Assembly (NCBI RefSeq): GCF_041321145.1
Contig: NZ_JBGGWA010000002.1
Span: 372,001 to 436,000, forward strand
Length of the DNA: 64,000 nucleotides
Direction: 5' to 3'
Source of the DNA: Paraburkholderia sp041321145
GTDB taxonomy: Bacteria; Pseudomonadota; Gammaproteobacteria; Burkholderiales; Burkholderiaceae
Below the pieces are notes generated by a model. The model ran no database searches. It was not told the DNA's origin and saw only the letters and a list, made by a program, of their open reading frames with translations. The position numbers and the translations under genes were made by a program. Shown here piece by piece: positions 33,080-41,597 of the stretch; positions within the stretch are counted from its first letter, which is position 1, and each line of letters starts with the position of its first letter.

Positions 33080-33949
33080 TCAATTGTCCTGCTTCGCGGG
33101 CGCGATCTTGCCCACGGCGAGACCAACACGTCGCAACGCAATCTTGAGGGCTTCGGCAAGCGTGGCTTTTGTGACGACGTCGCCCAAGTCGACGCCGAGG
33201 TGAACGATTGTTTGTGCAATCTGCGGACGAATACCGCTGATGATGCATTCAGCGCCCATCAGGCGCGCGGCGGCAACGGTCTTCAGCAGATGCTGGGCGA
33301 CCAGCGTGTCGACCGTGGGTACGCCAGTGATATCGATGATTGCAATGGCGGCTTCGTTTTCGACGATCGAATCGAGCAGGCTCTCCATCACGACCTGCGT
33401 GCGCTCGCTATCGAGCGTACCAATCAACGGGAGCGCCACGATCGAATCCCACAGCCGCACCACCGGCGTGGTCAAATCGAGGAGTTCCTGCTGCTGGCGC
33501 TCGATGATCTCCTGACGCGTGTTCTGGTAAGCCTCGACGGTCATTAGGCCGAGTTGGTCCAGCGTCTGCGTGAGCTTCCAGTACTCGTCTACAAGACGAC
33601 CGGAATCCTTGCCGAACTCTTTACGCAGCAAGTCGAATAGCGGTTTTTTCAACGAGAAAATGAAGGTTGCTGTCTCCGCAGGCGAAAATCCCTGAATCAC
33701 GCGCTCGCGCGACAACGCGGTCAGGTGCGCCCGGATCGGCTGCCACGCCTCGCCGCTCAGTTGCTCGTTATAGTCACTTTTCACCGCCTTGGTGAAACTG
33801 GAAAGAAACGCGCGCGACGACTCTTTCAATTCGCCGTCCGAGATCGCCCCCTGCCGCGTGCTGCCTGACAATTGTCCCTCGACCCAAGCCGCCAGAATCG
33901 ATCCTTCGTTCTTCTCCAGAATGCCCGCAAAATCTGTTTGCTCGCTCAA
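33080..33949 (-). CDS. rsbR: RsbR-type stressosome sensor protein (RsbRD-like N-domain plus STAS)
   Basis: A 289-aa protein with an all-helical N-terminal sensor domain (about 5-150, RsbRD_N type) and a C-terminal STAS domain (about 160-275). Both RsbT phosphorylation sites of B. subtilis RsbRA are conserved: Thr215 in VPTVDTLVAQ and Thr247 in RPQIAQTIVHLG. The N-domain senses an unknown signal. It begins with TTG at 33949 with GGGAG 6 nt upstream, so a rare start with a proper ribosome site. First gene of the operon rsbR-rsbS-rsbT-rsbX-kinase (29654-33949). Confidence 0.88.
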   Translation of the reverse strand: MSEQTDFAGILEKNEGSILAAWVEGQLSGSTRQGAISDGELKESSRAFLSSFTKAVKSDYNEQLSGEAWQPIRAHLTALSRERVIQGFSPAETATFIFSLKKPLFDLLRKEFGKDSGRLVDEYWKLTQTLDQLGLMTVEAYQNTRQEIIERQQQELLDLTTPVVRLWDSIVALPLIGTLDSERTQVVMESLLDSIVENEAAIAIIDITGVPTVDTLVAQHLLKTVAAARLMGAECIISGIRPQIAQTIVHLGVDLGDVVTKATLAEALKIALRRVGLAVGKIAPAKQDN

Positions 33950-34160
33950 AGTCCGCTCCCGTATTTATCTCAATTTAGACAGAGTGTCATCATACAGTGC
34001 GTCTAGCAGAAGTCGTCAGCGAGTCAGGTCCAATCCGCAGTCGTCATATAAAGGATGCGACCGCGAAATCCTGAGGTCCAGGCGGCGATACACCTGTCCA
34101 CGATTCGTATGGTGATTACGAGGTCCGAAAGTGGCGGAGTTTGACGGACCTCTGGCCAGA

Positions 34161-36011
34161 CTACTCACCATAAATCTCGATTCGGTTGCGTCCCCGCTCC
34201 TTCGCGCGATAAAGCGCCCTGTCGCCTCGGGACAGGGGCTGCTGGGTTCCGACATCCGTCGCCCGCATGATGTCGATGCCGATGCTGACCGTCAGCACGA
34301 TGGGCTCGTCGTCATACAACAACGGGGTGCTTAACATACGCTGCTGTACGCGTCCCGCGAACGCGATGGCGGCGTCGGTACCGTTATCGGGTAGCACCAT
34401 CGCGAATTCCTCCCCGCCGAGTCGGCCTACGATGTCGCCTGCACGCATTTCAGCCCGGAGCAGCGCGGCGAAGTGACCGAGCGCGCGGTCGCCGACCGGG
34501 TGTCCCCAACGATCGTTGAGCGCCTTGAAGTGGTCCAGGTCGAACATCAGCACAGCGGCCACGCGACTTTCAGCGCGCCGGATACGCGCCAATTCTGCCT
34601 CGCTTTGCATCATGAAGTGGCGACGATTGGGCAGTTGCGTCAGGAAATCGATTGTCGCCAGCTCCTGCAGCTCGGCCTCGATGTGCTTGCGATCGGTCAC
34701 ATCCGTGATGAAGCCGTGCCACAGCGTGCTGCCGTCGTCCAGCCGTCGCGGCCGCGCATCGCCCAGCCGCCAGCGCAAGCCTTGTCGCGGCAGGCGCACC
34801 CGGTATTCCAGGTGCCACGGCAACAGGCTCGCCGCCGATTCCTTAAGCGATTCGCGGTATGCGTTCAGATCGCGTGCATCGATCAGCGCGTCGATCGTCT
34901 CCGCGCTCGTGGCGGCCTCGTGCGGCGTCAACTCGTAAATATCGCGGATTCCGTCGCTCGCGTAGGGAAAAAATGCACGCCCGTCAGGCATCAGCCTGAA
35001 CTGAAAGACCAGGCCCGGAACCTCGTCGGTCAGGTTCGTGATCAGCTCGATGGATTGCTGAAGCTGCGCGGCCATCTCTCGCAAAGCCGTAATATCGGTC
35101 GTCGTACCGACCATACGCAACGCCCGGCCGTCGCTGTCCCGCTTCACCACTTTGCCGCGACTACATATCCACTTGTAGCTGCCGTCCTTGCAACGAATCC
35201 GGTGTTCGACCGCGTAGCTGTCGGTTCTGTTTTCAAAGTGAGTCTGCATCGTCGCCCGTACGTATTCGATGTCGTCCGGATGCAAGCGAAGATAGGCCTC
35301 TTCGATCCGGTTGCCGATCTCGTGGTCCTCGTAGCCGAGGATCGCCTTCCAGGCACGCGAGTAGTCGATTTCGCCGGTGACGACATTGCGGTCCCAGACG
35401 CCGGTCCCGCTGCCGGCAAGCGCCAGCGTCATGCGTTCTCCGCCGGCCTCGAGTTCTTCCACGCGCTCACGCAGCGTCGTAAGCGCTTGATCGCGTTCGT
35501 ATCCGTGCGCGATCAGCCCTGCCAATTCGCGCAGGAACTCGCGTTGTGCTTCGTCGAGCGTGCGGGGCAACTCGTCTAGCAGGCACAGCGCACCCCAATG
35601 GCGTCCATCGGCGCTCGTCAGCGCACAGGCCGCGTAAAAGCGCGGCCTGTGCATTGCGATCCCGTACGCGTCGCCGCGAAAACGCTCGTCGTGCCAGGTA
35701 TCCGGCACGACGACCGTCCTGTCCGGCATCATGCTTGCGTGTAACGATGGACCTGACAGGTCCGGAGGCAGCATGTCAGGCAACACGCCGTCGACCGCAA
35801 GCATCCGCTGACGACGCGCGTCGGACACCATAACCATGGCGGTTGCGACACCGAAATGAACCCGCGCGAGTCTCGTCAACGCCTGGCATTCCCGGCTCGC
35901 CGGCGGGACCGCCAGATCGCCGGCCGCGGTTGTAGCGGACGAAACGGCGTGTTGATCGGAATTGTTGCGAACGAGCATAGGAAGCGCTGACCGTTGGAGG
36001 CTGGGAGTCAT
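34161..36011 (-). CDS. diguanylate cyclase with GAF and PAS domains
   Basis: A 616-aa protein making c-di-GMP. From the N-terminus: GAF domain (about 35-185), a short coiled coil, two PAS/PAC units (about 200-330 and 340-460; RCKDGSYKWICSRG and VRLPRQGLRWRLGDARP), and a GGDEF domain at about 465-615 with the active motif GGEEF (532-536). An I-site RAGD lies five residues before it, so product inhibition is likely. ATG 36011 or 35978 are possible starts; neither has a good ribosome site, and the frame is open 52 codons upstream of 36011. It lies 211 bp upstream of rsbR in the same direction and may share its stress input. Confidence 0.88.
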   Translation of the reverse strand: MTPSLQRSALPMLVRNNSDQHAVSSATTAAGDLAVPPASRECQALTRLARVHFGVATAMVMVSDARRQRMLAVDGVLPDMLPPDLSGPSLHASMMPDRTVVVPDTWHDERFRGDAYGIAMHRPRFYAACALTSADGRHWGALCLLDELPRTLDEAQREFLRELAGLIAHGYERDQALTTLRERVEELEAGGERMTLALAGSGTGVWDRNVVTGEIDYSRAWKAILGYEDHEIGNRIEEAYLRLHPDDIEYVRATMQTHFENRTDSYAVEHRIRCKDGSYKWICSRGKVVKRDSDGRALRMVGTTTDITALREMAAQLQQSIELITNLTDEVPGLVFQFRLMPDGRAFFPYASDGIRDIYELTPHEAATSAETIDALIDARDLNAYRESLKESAASLLPWHLEYRVRLPRQGLRWRLGDARPRRLDDGSTLWHGFITDVTDRKHIEAELQELATIDFLTQLPNRRHFMMQSEAELARIRRAESRVAAVLMFDLDHFKALNDRWGHPVGDRALGHFAALLRAEMRAGDIVGRLGGEEFAMVLPDNGTDAAIAFAGRVQQRMLSTPLLYDDEPIVLTVSIGIDIMRATDVGTQQPLSRGDRALYRAKERGRNRIEIYGE

Positions 36012-36142
36012 GGCAAGCAATTCTATAACGGCACCGGGCGTCGTTAATTTAGGGGGAATTGTTCCAGTGCTCGCGCCAGAGATGCGTTGCACAGGAGATA
36101 CGCCGCCTTGCTCATGGCGTTTAACTGGACATTCCGACACGC

Positions 36143-36652
36143 ATGTCGGGTCCGAACCGGATGGCAATCATGTCGCGGTACTTGCAGAGCGAGTATTCGC
36201 TCTGGTGGCGTGAACCGGAGGAAACGGTGCTACCGACGCTCGAGGAGCTAGGGATTGGCTTCGTTCCGTTCAGCCCGCCGGGCAAGGGCTTTCTGACCGG
36301 TGCGATCAACGAGAACACCGCCTTCGACAAAACAGACTTCCGCAACGTCGTGCCGCGTTTCTCCGAGGAAAACCGCAAGGCCAATGCCCATCTGGTTGAA
36401 GTGCTCGGGCAGATCGCCGACGGCAAAAGCACCACGCGTGCGCAGATCGCGCTTGCGTGGCTGCTCGCGCAGAAGCCGTGGATCGTGCCGATCCCCGGAA
36501 CGACCAAGCTGCATCGGATGGAAGAAAACGTCGACGCGGTGGCGGTCGACCTGTCGGCCACCGATCTGTCGGCCATTGACGTCGCGCTGCAGCAGATCAA
36601 AGTAGTGGGAGATCGTTACCCGGCACACCTTCAACAGCGTGTCGATCGCTAA
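36143..36652 (+). pseudogene. aldo/keto reductase remnant (3' half only)
   Basis: The 169-codon frame matches only the C-terminal half of YakC-like aldo/keto reductases: LQSEYSLWWREPEETVLPTLEELGIGFVPFSPPGKGFLTG, then AQIALAWLLAQKPWIVPIPGTTKLHRMEEN. The Asp, Tyr, Lys and His of the active site, which lie in the first half, are missing, and upstream DNA in that frame does not encode them. Intact relatives have about 330 residues. It is a decaying gene, perhaps left by a deletion when the neighbouring TetR-SDR cluster arrived. Any expressed product would lack catalysis. Confidence 0.75.
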
Positions 36653-36777
36653 TTTTTCTGTTACGCCAACCAGGGGCGGCGCTCGCGTGTTCAAAAGGGG
36701 CACAGCAGCAGGCAGCCCTGAACTCTTTTATCAAAGGGATCAGGTCTGCCTGCGTCACGTTTCCGGCAGGAAGCTAT

Positions 36778-37533
36778 TCATCCACCCAGCACTTCCAGCA
36801 TCTGTGCATTCAAGCCATTGACGAAAGCGTGCTCACCGGGTCCCGGGTTCTCGCGAAACTGCTTCGCACCTTCGACCAGAACCTCATCCACATCCGTTCC
36901 GAGGACAGCGATCGTTTCATCGATGAAGACGTCGAGCGGCATCGCCTGTTCGGCCTCGCGGCTGTTCATGAGGTCCGTGCGCACCCAGGGCGGTGCGATC
37001 TCGAGTACGCGAACCTTCGTGTTCCGCAGCATGAAGCGTTGCGAGAGGATGTACGAATGCAGAGCCGCCTTGGTCGACGAATACACGGCGGTCACGGCCA
37101 GCGGAACGAAAGCCAGAACCGAGCTGGTATACGCGACGACAGCGTCGTTCCTGGTCTTGAGGTGATCGATTAGCGCCGACGTCATCCGGATCGGCCCCAT
37201 GAGATTGGTCGTAATGGTGGACACCATCAGTGCATCGTCGATGTGACCGCCCGCCTGGTCAGGCTGCATGATCCCTGCGTTGTTGATCAGCACGTTCAGA
37301 TCGGGATAGTCCGCGATCAGCTGTGCCGCTACCTTCTCGATGCTGGTCGCGTCGGTAATGTCGAGTTCGATTGCAGCCATACCGGGATTCGCCGCCACCA
37401 CCTCGTCGAGATGGCTGCGCCGGCGGCCGCTGATGATGACCTTGTTGCCGCGCTTGTGGAGCGCCTCGGCTAGCCCGCGGCCAATGCCCGAACCGCCGCC
37501 CGTGATGAAGATCGTGTTTCCAGTGAGTTTCAT
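36778..37533 (-). CDS. short-chain dehydrogenase/reductase, DltE-like
   Basis: A 251-aa NAD(P)-dependent SDR. It has TGGGSGIG (10-17), NNAG in LINNAGIM, catalytic Ser in AYTSSVLAF, and YSSTK (Tyr/Lys). It resembles the DltE/YvrD-type SDRs, whose substrates are mostly unknown. GGAAACGATC precedes the ATG. It lies 49 bp after an NTF2-like gene in the same direction, so both are probably one operon, divergent from a TetR regulator. A possible detoxification role is inferred from context. Confidence 0.9.
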   Translation of the reverse strand: MKLTGNTIFITGGGSGIGRGLAEALHKRGNKVIISGRRRSHLDEVVAANPGMAAIELDITDATSIEKVAAQLIADYPDLNVLINNAGIMQPDQAGGHIDDALMVSTITTNLMGPIRMTSALIDHLKTRNDAVVAYTSSVLAFVPLAVTAVYSSTKAALHSYILSQRFMLRNTKVRVLEIAPPWVRTDLMNSREAEQAMPLDVFIDETIAVLGTDVDEVLVEGAKQFRENPGPGEHAFVNGLNAQMLEVLGG

Positions 37534-37582
37534 GATCGTTTCCTTGTTGATGCTTCAGTTTCAGTAGTTGATGCTCGCGTGG

Positions 37583-37984
37583 TCAGGCAGGGAACCGGTC
37601 GCCGAACATCGGCAGACCGCTTGCGGATTCGGCCCTGGTCGCTTCGTCCTGAAGGACGTCCCAATGCTCGGCGAGCTTGCCGTCTTCAAAGCGGATGACG
37701 TCCGCTGCAATCCACGCAGCCGGCCTGCCGATCGCCGAGAAGCGGCCATGCGCGATGACATAGTCACCCTCGGCCACCATCAGTTGGTTCTCATAGCGCG
37801 CGCTGTCAGGCAGCGCGCGAACCAAGTTGAACAAGCCATCGCGTCCCGGCGCAATATGCGCGCTATGTTGAATGTAGCGGTCGGACCAGAAGCGCTCGGC
37901 TGCAAGGTAGTCGCGCTTGTTGAACAGGGTCTCGAATGCTTCCAGCGCGAGCGCCTTGTTCTGCTCAGGGGTTGTCTTCGTCAT
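37583..37984 (-). CDS. SnoaL/NTF2-like protein
   Basis: A 133-aa single-domain protein of the SnoaL-like NTF2 superfamily (FNKRDYLAAERFWSDRYIQHSAHIAPGRDGLFNLV...GRFSAIGRPAAWIAADVIRFEDGKLAEHWDVLQ). Such proteins may be isomerases, cyclases or small-molecule binders. No signal peptide. The AGAGGATCTCAAT upstream of the ATG is a good ribosome site. First gene of the two-gene unit with the SDR and divergent from the TetR gene, so expression is likely repressed by it. Confidence 0.88.
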   Translation of the reverse strand: MTKTTPEQNKALALEAFETLFNKRDYLAAERFWSDRYIQHSAHIAPGRDGLFNLVRALPDSARYENQLMVAEGDYVIAHGRFSAIGRPAAWIAADVIRFEDGKLAEHWDVLQDEATRAESASGLPMFGDRFPA

Positions 37985-38004
37985 ATTGAGATCCTCTTTA
38001 AAGA

Positions 38005-38067
38005 TTCAGGTGACGACGCGTTCAGGCGTCAGATAACCGTTTGCCCCCTGTTGCCTGAACGTTCAGG
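38005..38067. promoter_or_regulatory. CCTGAACGTTCAGG palindrome with extra TTCAGG half-sites
   Basis: A perfect 14-bp palindrome at 38054-38067 plus TTCAGG copies at 38005-38010 and 38021-38026 sit just upstream of the NTF2-like/SDR genes. A likely operator of the TetR protein. Confidence 0.6.
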
Positions 38068-38086
38068 TAAAGAAGGCTATACTTAA

Positions 38087-38162
38087 GACAATGGTGAATG
38101 ACATTGTCATTGACGTGGAGTGTGGGCGCCGGCCCCGGCAATGTCAATGGTGATCGACATTG
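38087..38162. promoter_or_regulatory. two inverted repeats of ACATTG/CAATGT half-sites
   Basis: GACAATG (38087-38093) / CATTGTC (38102-38108) and CAATGTC (38139-38145) / GACATTG (38156-38162) are two inverted repeats with 8- and 10-bp spacers. They lie on the TetR side of the region and probably form a second operator type. Confidence 0.5.
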
Positions 38163-38211
38163 TATTTTTCAATGGGTCTTATTGGGTCGTTGTCGGCCGA
38201 AGGGAGGGAGA

Positions 38212-38850
38212 GTGGGTGTTTCCAGGCAGCAGGCGGTTGAAAACCGGCGCGCGATCGTGGCCGCCGCCGAGAAGCTGTTTCGCGAGCGAGGCGTCGATGC
38301 AGTCGGGCTCGCCGAACTGATGAAGGCGGCAGGCTTTACGCAGGGCGGGTTCTACAACCACTTCAAATCAAAAGACGCGCTGGTCGCCGCAGTGATGGAA
38401 AAAGCGATGGAAGATGGTGGAGACGCTTTTGCTTCCATAATCGAAAGCGCCAAATCAGCTGACGCTAACGCGGTCAAGCACAACATTCAGTGGTACTTGT
38501 CCCCCGACCATCGTGCGAACATCGAGGCGGGCTGCCCCTTGTCGGGTTTTGTAGGCGACGCCCGCCGGTTCGGCGACGTGGCGCGTGGTTCTTACGCGCA
38601 AGGTCTCGCGGCAAACCTCGAACGGTTCGCCAAGGTCATCGAAGAGACGGAGGGGATCAGCGAAGGCAGCCGCGGGAAGGCGATCACCTTGTTCAGCCAG
38701 ATGGTCGGTACGCTGCTGCTTTCGCGTGCGGTTGCAGATGTTGACCCAGCCCTCGCGAATGAAATTCTTGATGAGGGTCGCCAACATCTCCTCACCGCCG
38801 TGGACCCGCAACCTGGCATTCAATCGCGTGGACACTCGCGCCGACGGTAG
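38212..38850 (+). CDS. TetR family transcriptional regulator
   Basis: A 212-aa one-component repressor. The HTH is at about 8-55 (AVENRRAIVAAAEKLFRERGVDAVGLAELMKAAGFTQGGFYNHFKSKDALVAAVMEKA), with the C-terminal ligand domain after it (CPLSGFVGDARRF). It resembles the regulators of quinone- or electrophile-responsive SDR clusters. I chose GTG 38212, preceded by AGGGAGGGAG; an upstream frame (to 38098) covers operator DNA. Divergent from the NTF2/SDR unit, which it probably represses together with itself. Confidence 0.88.
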   Translation: MGVSRQQAVENRRAIVAAAEKLFRERGVDAVGLAELMKAAGFTQGGFYNHFKSKDALVAAVMEKAMEDGGDAFASIIESAKSADANAVKHNIQWYLSPDHRANIEAGCPLSGFVGDARRFGDVARGSYAQGLAANLERFAKVIEETEGISEGSRGKAITLFSQMVGTLLLSRAVADVDPALANEILDEGRQHLLTAVDPQPGIQSRGHSRRR

Positions 38851-39002
38851 AGAAACATCGCCGCCTCAAGCATATTAAGGAACGTCTACACGACTCGTTT
38901 GCGGATCAGCTGCCTTCTGCTCGCTGCACGGCACGAGCGTTGAGCCAGCAAATACCAGCACGGCTCGCGACGTTGGCCGCGATTCCGCTTTGCCGCGATC
39001 GC

Positions 39003-39977
39003 TTACGCATGAGAAAAGGCATCGACGATAAAATCGATGAACACGCGAACCTTCGGCAGATGATGACGATCCGCTGGCCAAAGCAGCCAGATTTCGTCAT
39101 GGGGATATTGATGCACGAAGTCTCGAAGAACCGGTACCAGCCTGCCGTCGTCGACTGCCGCGCCGGTGACCGAATACGGAAGCGACGCGATACCTGCGCC
39201 CGCCAACGCCAGCAAGCGCACGGCATCCGAGTCGGTCGACACCAGCGTAATGGGCACCTGAACGGGCGAGCCCGTCGAAAGTTCGTGCAAGGGCCAGCCC
39301 TCCACCCGCCCTTTATCCGGATTGCGATACCGGATGCATCGATGCTTGACGAGATCGGCAGGCTCGCGCGGGATCCCGGTTTCCTCGAGATACGTCGGCG
39401 CCGCAACCAGCATCGAAACCTCCTTGCCTAGCGACCGCCCCCGCAAAGTCGAGTCGGTGGGTTGACCGGTGCGAAGCACCAGATCGAAGCCTTCCGCTAC
39501 CAGATCGACGCGCCGGCTTTCCAGCGCGAGGTCAAGCTGGATTTCCGGATACCGGCGAACGAACGCGTCCAGCATTGGCAAAACAACTGCCCGGCCAATG
39601 GCCGGCGCCATGCTAACCCGCAACGGGCCCCGTGGCTGGCTGGTGCTTTCAGAGAGTGCGGCTTCCGCCGCAGTCACCGCCTCGAGGATGTGTTGCGCAT
39701 GCCGCAACAGCAAGCTTCCCGTTTCCGTGAGTTTGAGGCTGCGCGTCGTTCGCGCGAACAGCGGTCTGCCAATACGCTGCTCGAGCCTTTGTACCGCCTT
39801 GGCCACCCCCGACGCCGTCATGTTCAGTTGACGCGCAGCGCAGGCAAAGCTTCCGTCCTGGGCGGTGCGGACGAAAGCGAGCACCGCAGAACTTCCGCGC
39901 TCGCCAAACAACTCATCAAGGACAACATGTCGTGATGTATCGGACATTGCGACACCTATCGTGGTCATTTCCGACAT
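39003..39977 (-). CDS. LysR family transcriptional regulator
   Basis: A 324-aa LTTR. The winged HTH spans about 28-88 (AVLAFVRTAQDGSFACAARQLNMTASGVAKAVQRLEQRIGRPLFARTTRSLKLTETG), with a periplasmic-binding-protein-like effector domain after about 110. ATG 39977 is set by AAAGGA 5 nt upstream. It is divergent from a polar amino acid ABC-DUF1989-amidase operon with 106 bp between starts, the usual layout for LTTR and target, although its closest relatives in appearance also control SDR genes. Effector unknown. Confidence 0.9.
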   Translation of the reverse strand: MSEMTTIGVAMSDTSRHVVLDELFGERGSSAVLAFVRTAQDGSFACAARQLNMTASGVAKAVQRLEQRIGRPLFARTTRSLKLTETGSLLLRHAQHILEAVTAAEAALSESTSQPRGPLRVSMAPAIGRAVVLPMLDAFVRRYPEIQLDLALESRRVDLVAEGFDLVLRTGQPTDSTLRGRSLGKEVSMLVAAPTYLEETGIPREPADLVKHRCIRYRNPDKGRVEGWPLHELSTGSPVQVPITLVSTDSDAVRLLALAGAGIASLPYSVTGAAVDDGRLVPVLRDFVHQYPHDEIWLLWPADRHHLPKVRVFIDFIVDAFSHA

Positions 39978-40083
39978 CGTATCCTTTAATCACCGTTCCA
40001 CACGTATCCCGGGCGGCAAAAAGCTGAGGACAAGCTGCGATCGTCCCGTTAGACCGTCCCGGCGAACCCAAAGGAGGAGACGC

Positions 40084-40935
40084 ATGAATCACAAGCATTG
40101 GATGAAAGCGGCTTTCGCAGTCGCTTGCTATGTGGCAGTCGCAAATGCCACTGCCGGCGATTTGCTGGCAACGGTCAAAAATCGAAAGGAGATCGTCATT
40201 GCGACCGAGGCTGCCTTCATGCCTTTCGAATTCGTCAGCAAGGGTGCGATCACCGGCTACGACGAGGACTTGCTCCACTACGTGCTCGAAGGCCTTCCTG
40301 GCGTCAGGCTGACGCAGCGGGACCTGCCTTGGGCAGGGGTGCTGCCGGGTCTCGCCGCGGGGAAATTCGACATGGTGGTCACGGCGGTTGGCATCACGCC
40401 CGAACGGGACGACAAGTTTGCTTTCACCGTGCCCGTCGCTGATGCAACCGTCGCATTAGTCAAGCGAGCCAACGACGGCGGCCTTGCGAAGGCGGAAGAC
40501 ATCAGCGGTCGAGTGGTAGGAGCCCAGGTTGGCACATCGCAATTGAGAGCGCTCCAGCACTACGACAAAACGCAGAGAAGTCACGGACACGCGGCGGTGA
40601 AAGACATAAAGGAATATGCGACGGTCGATGAAGCCTACGCCGATCTGGCAGCGGGGCGAATCGATGCCGTAGCGCAATCTTTGGCCAATCTCTCCCCCCT
40701 CGTCAAGACACGTCCAGATACGTTTGCCATCGTAAAGCCATCGATCGGACCTCAAGCCTACTTCGCATGGGTCGGTCGCAAGGACAACGACAGCGCGTCT
40801 CTCGTTAAGTTTTTCAGCGATCGAATTGCGCAAGCCAATTCGAACGGAAAAATGCGTGAGTTGCAGATCAAATGGTTCGGCTTCCCAATGCCCGTGCCCG
40901 TGACGCACGTCGCCGCGCCGGCTGACCAGAACTAG
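40084..40935 (+). CDS. polar amino acid-type ABC transporter substrate-binding protein
   Basis: A 283-aa periplasmic binding protein of family 3 (HisJ/GlnH type). A Sec signal peptide ends around ANATAG (about 20-25); the fold starts IVIATEAAFMPFEFVSKGAITGYDEDLLHYV and has DMVVTAVGITPERDDKFAFTVPVADATVALV. GGAGGAGA precedes ATG 40084. First gene of a tight six-gene operon with two permeases, an ATPase, DUF1989 and amidase, so the ligand is probably an amino acid, amide or ureide-like nitrogen compound. Confidence 0.9.
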   Translation: MNHKHWMKAAFAVACYVAVANATAGDLLATVKNRKEIVIATEAAFMPFEFVSKGAITGYDEDLLHYVLEGLPGVRLTQRDLPWAGVLPGLAAGKFDMVVTAVGITPERDDKFAFTVPVADATVALVKRANDGGLAKAEDISGRVVGAQVGTSQLRALQHYDKTQRSHGHAAVKDIKEYATVDEAYADLAAGRIDAVAQSLANLSPLVKTRPDTFAIVKPSIGPQAYFAWVGRKDNDSASLVKFFSDRIAQANSNGKMRELQIKWFGFPMPVPVTHVAAPADQN

Positions 40936-40949
40936 CAAAGGATCATCCG

Positions 40950-41597
40950 ATGTTCCTGCAACTCCTGGAGTACCTGCCCGCCTTTGCCGGCGGTGCAACG
41001 GTCACAGTGGCGATATCAGCAGCCGCAATTGCGTTGGGGTTCTGCGGTGGAATCGTGCTTCACATCTTGCGCGAATCGGGCAGCCCCACGGCTTACCGGC
41101 TCACGCAACTATTCGTCAGCTTCTTTCGCGGTACCCCGATGCTGGTGCAGTTGCTGATGACCTTCTACATTCCGCCCACACTGGGTCTTGAACTGAATCC
41201 GTACGTCGCTGCGGTACTCGCACTAGGTCTTAACTCGTCGGCGTATCAATCGGAAATCCTGAGAGCGGGCTTCAATGCGGTATCGAAAGGTCAAGTCGAA
41301 GCCGCCCAGATCATGGGGCTCAGCAAGTTCCAGACGTTGACGAAGATCCAGGTCCCCCAAGTACTGCGCCGCACACTGCCTTCGCTGTTGTCAGAGACAG
41401 CGGACATCGTGAAGGGATCTGCAATCGTATCGGTCATCGCTGTGACCGACACGCTCCGGGTGGCTAACCAACTTGTGAGCATCACCTATCGGCCGCTCGA
41501 AATGTTCGTCATCGCCGCACTCTTTTATCTGGCGTCGATTTCGATCATTCAATGGGGTGGACATTTCGCCGAGTCGGCATGGAAGAGAAAGTCATGA
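40950..41597 (+). CDS. amino acid ABC transporter permease (HisM/Q type)
   Basis: A 215-aa inner-membrane permease with several hydrophobic helices, the motif FFRGTPMLVQLLMTFY and the EAA loop around GQVEAAQIMGLSKFQTLTKIQVPQVLRRTLPSLL. It pairs with the next gene as a heterodimer. 14 bp after the binding-protein gene; overlaps the next start by 4 nt. Confidence 0.92.
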   Translation: MFLQLLEYLPAFAGGATVTVAISAAAIALGFCGGIVLHILRESGSPTAYRLTQLFVSFFRGTPMLVQLLMTFYIPPTLGLELNPYVAAVLALGLNSSAYQSEILRAGFNAVSKGQVEAAQIMGLSKFQTLTKIQVPQVLRRTLPSLLSETADIVKGSAIVSVIAVTDTLRVANQLVSITYRPLEMFVIAALFYLASISIIQWGGHFAESAWKRKS

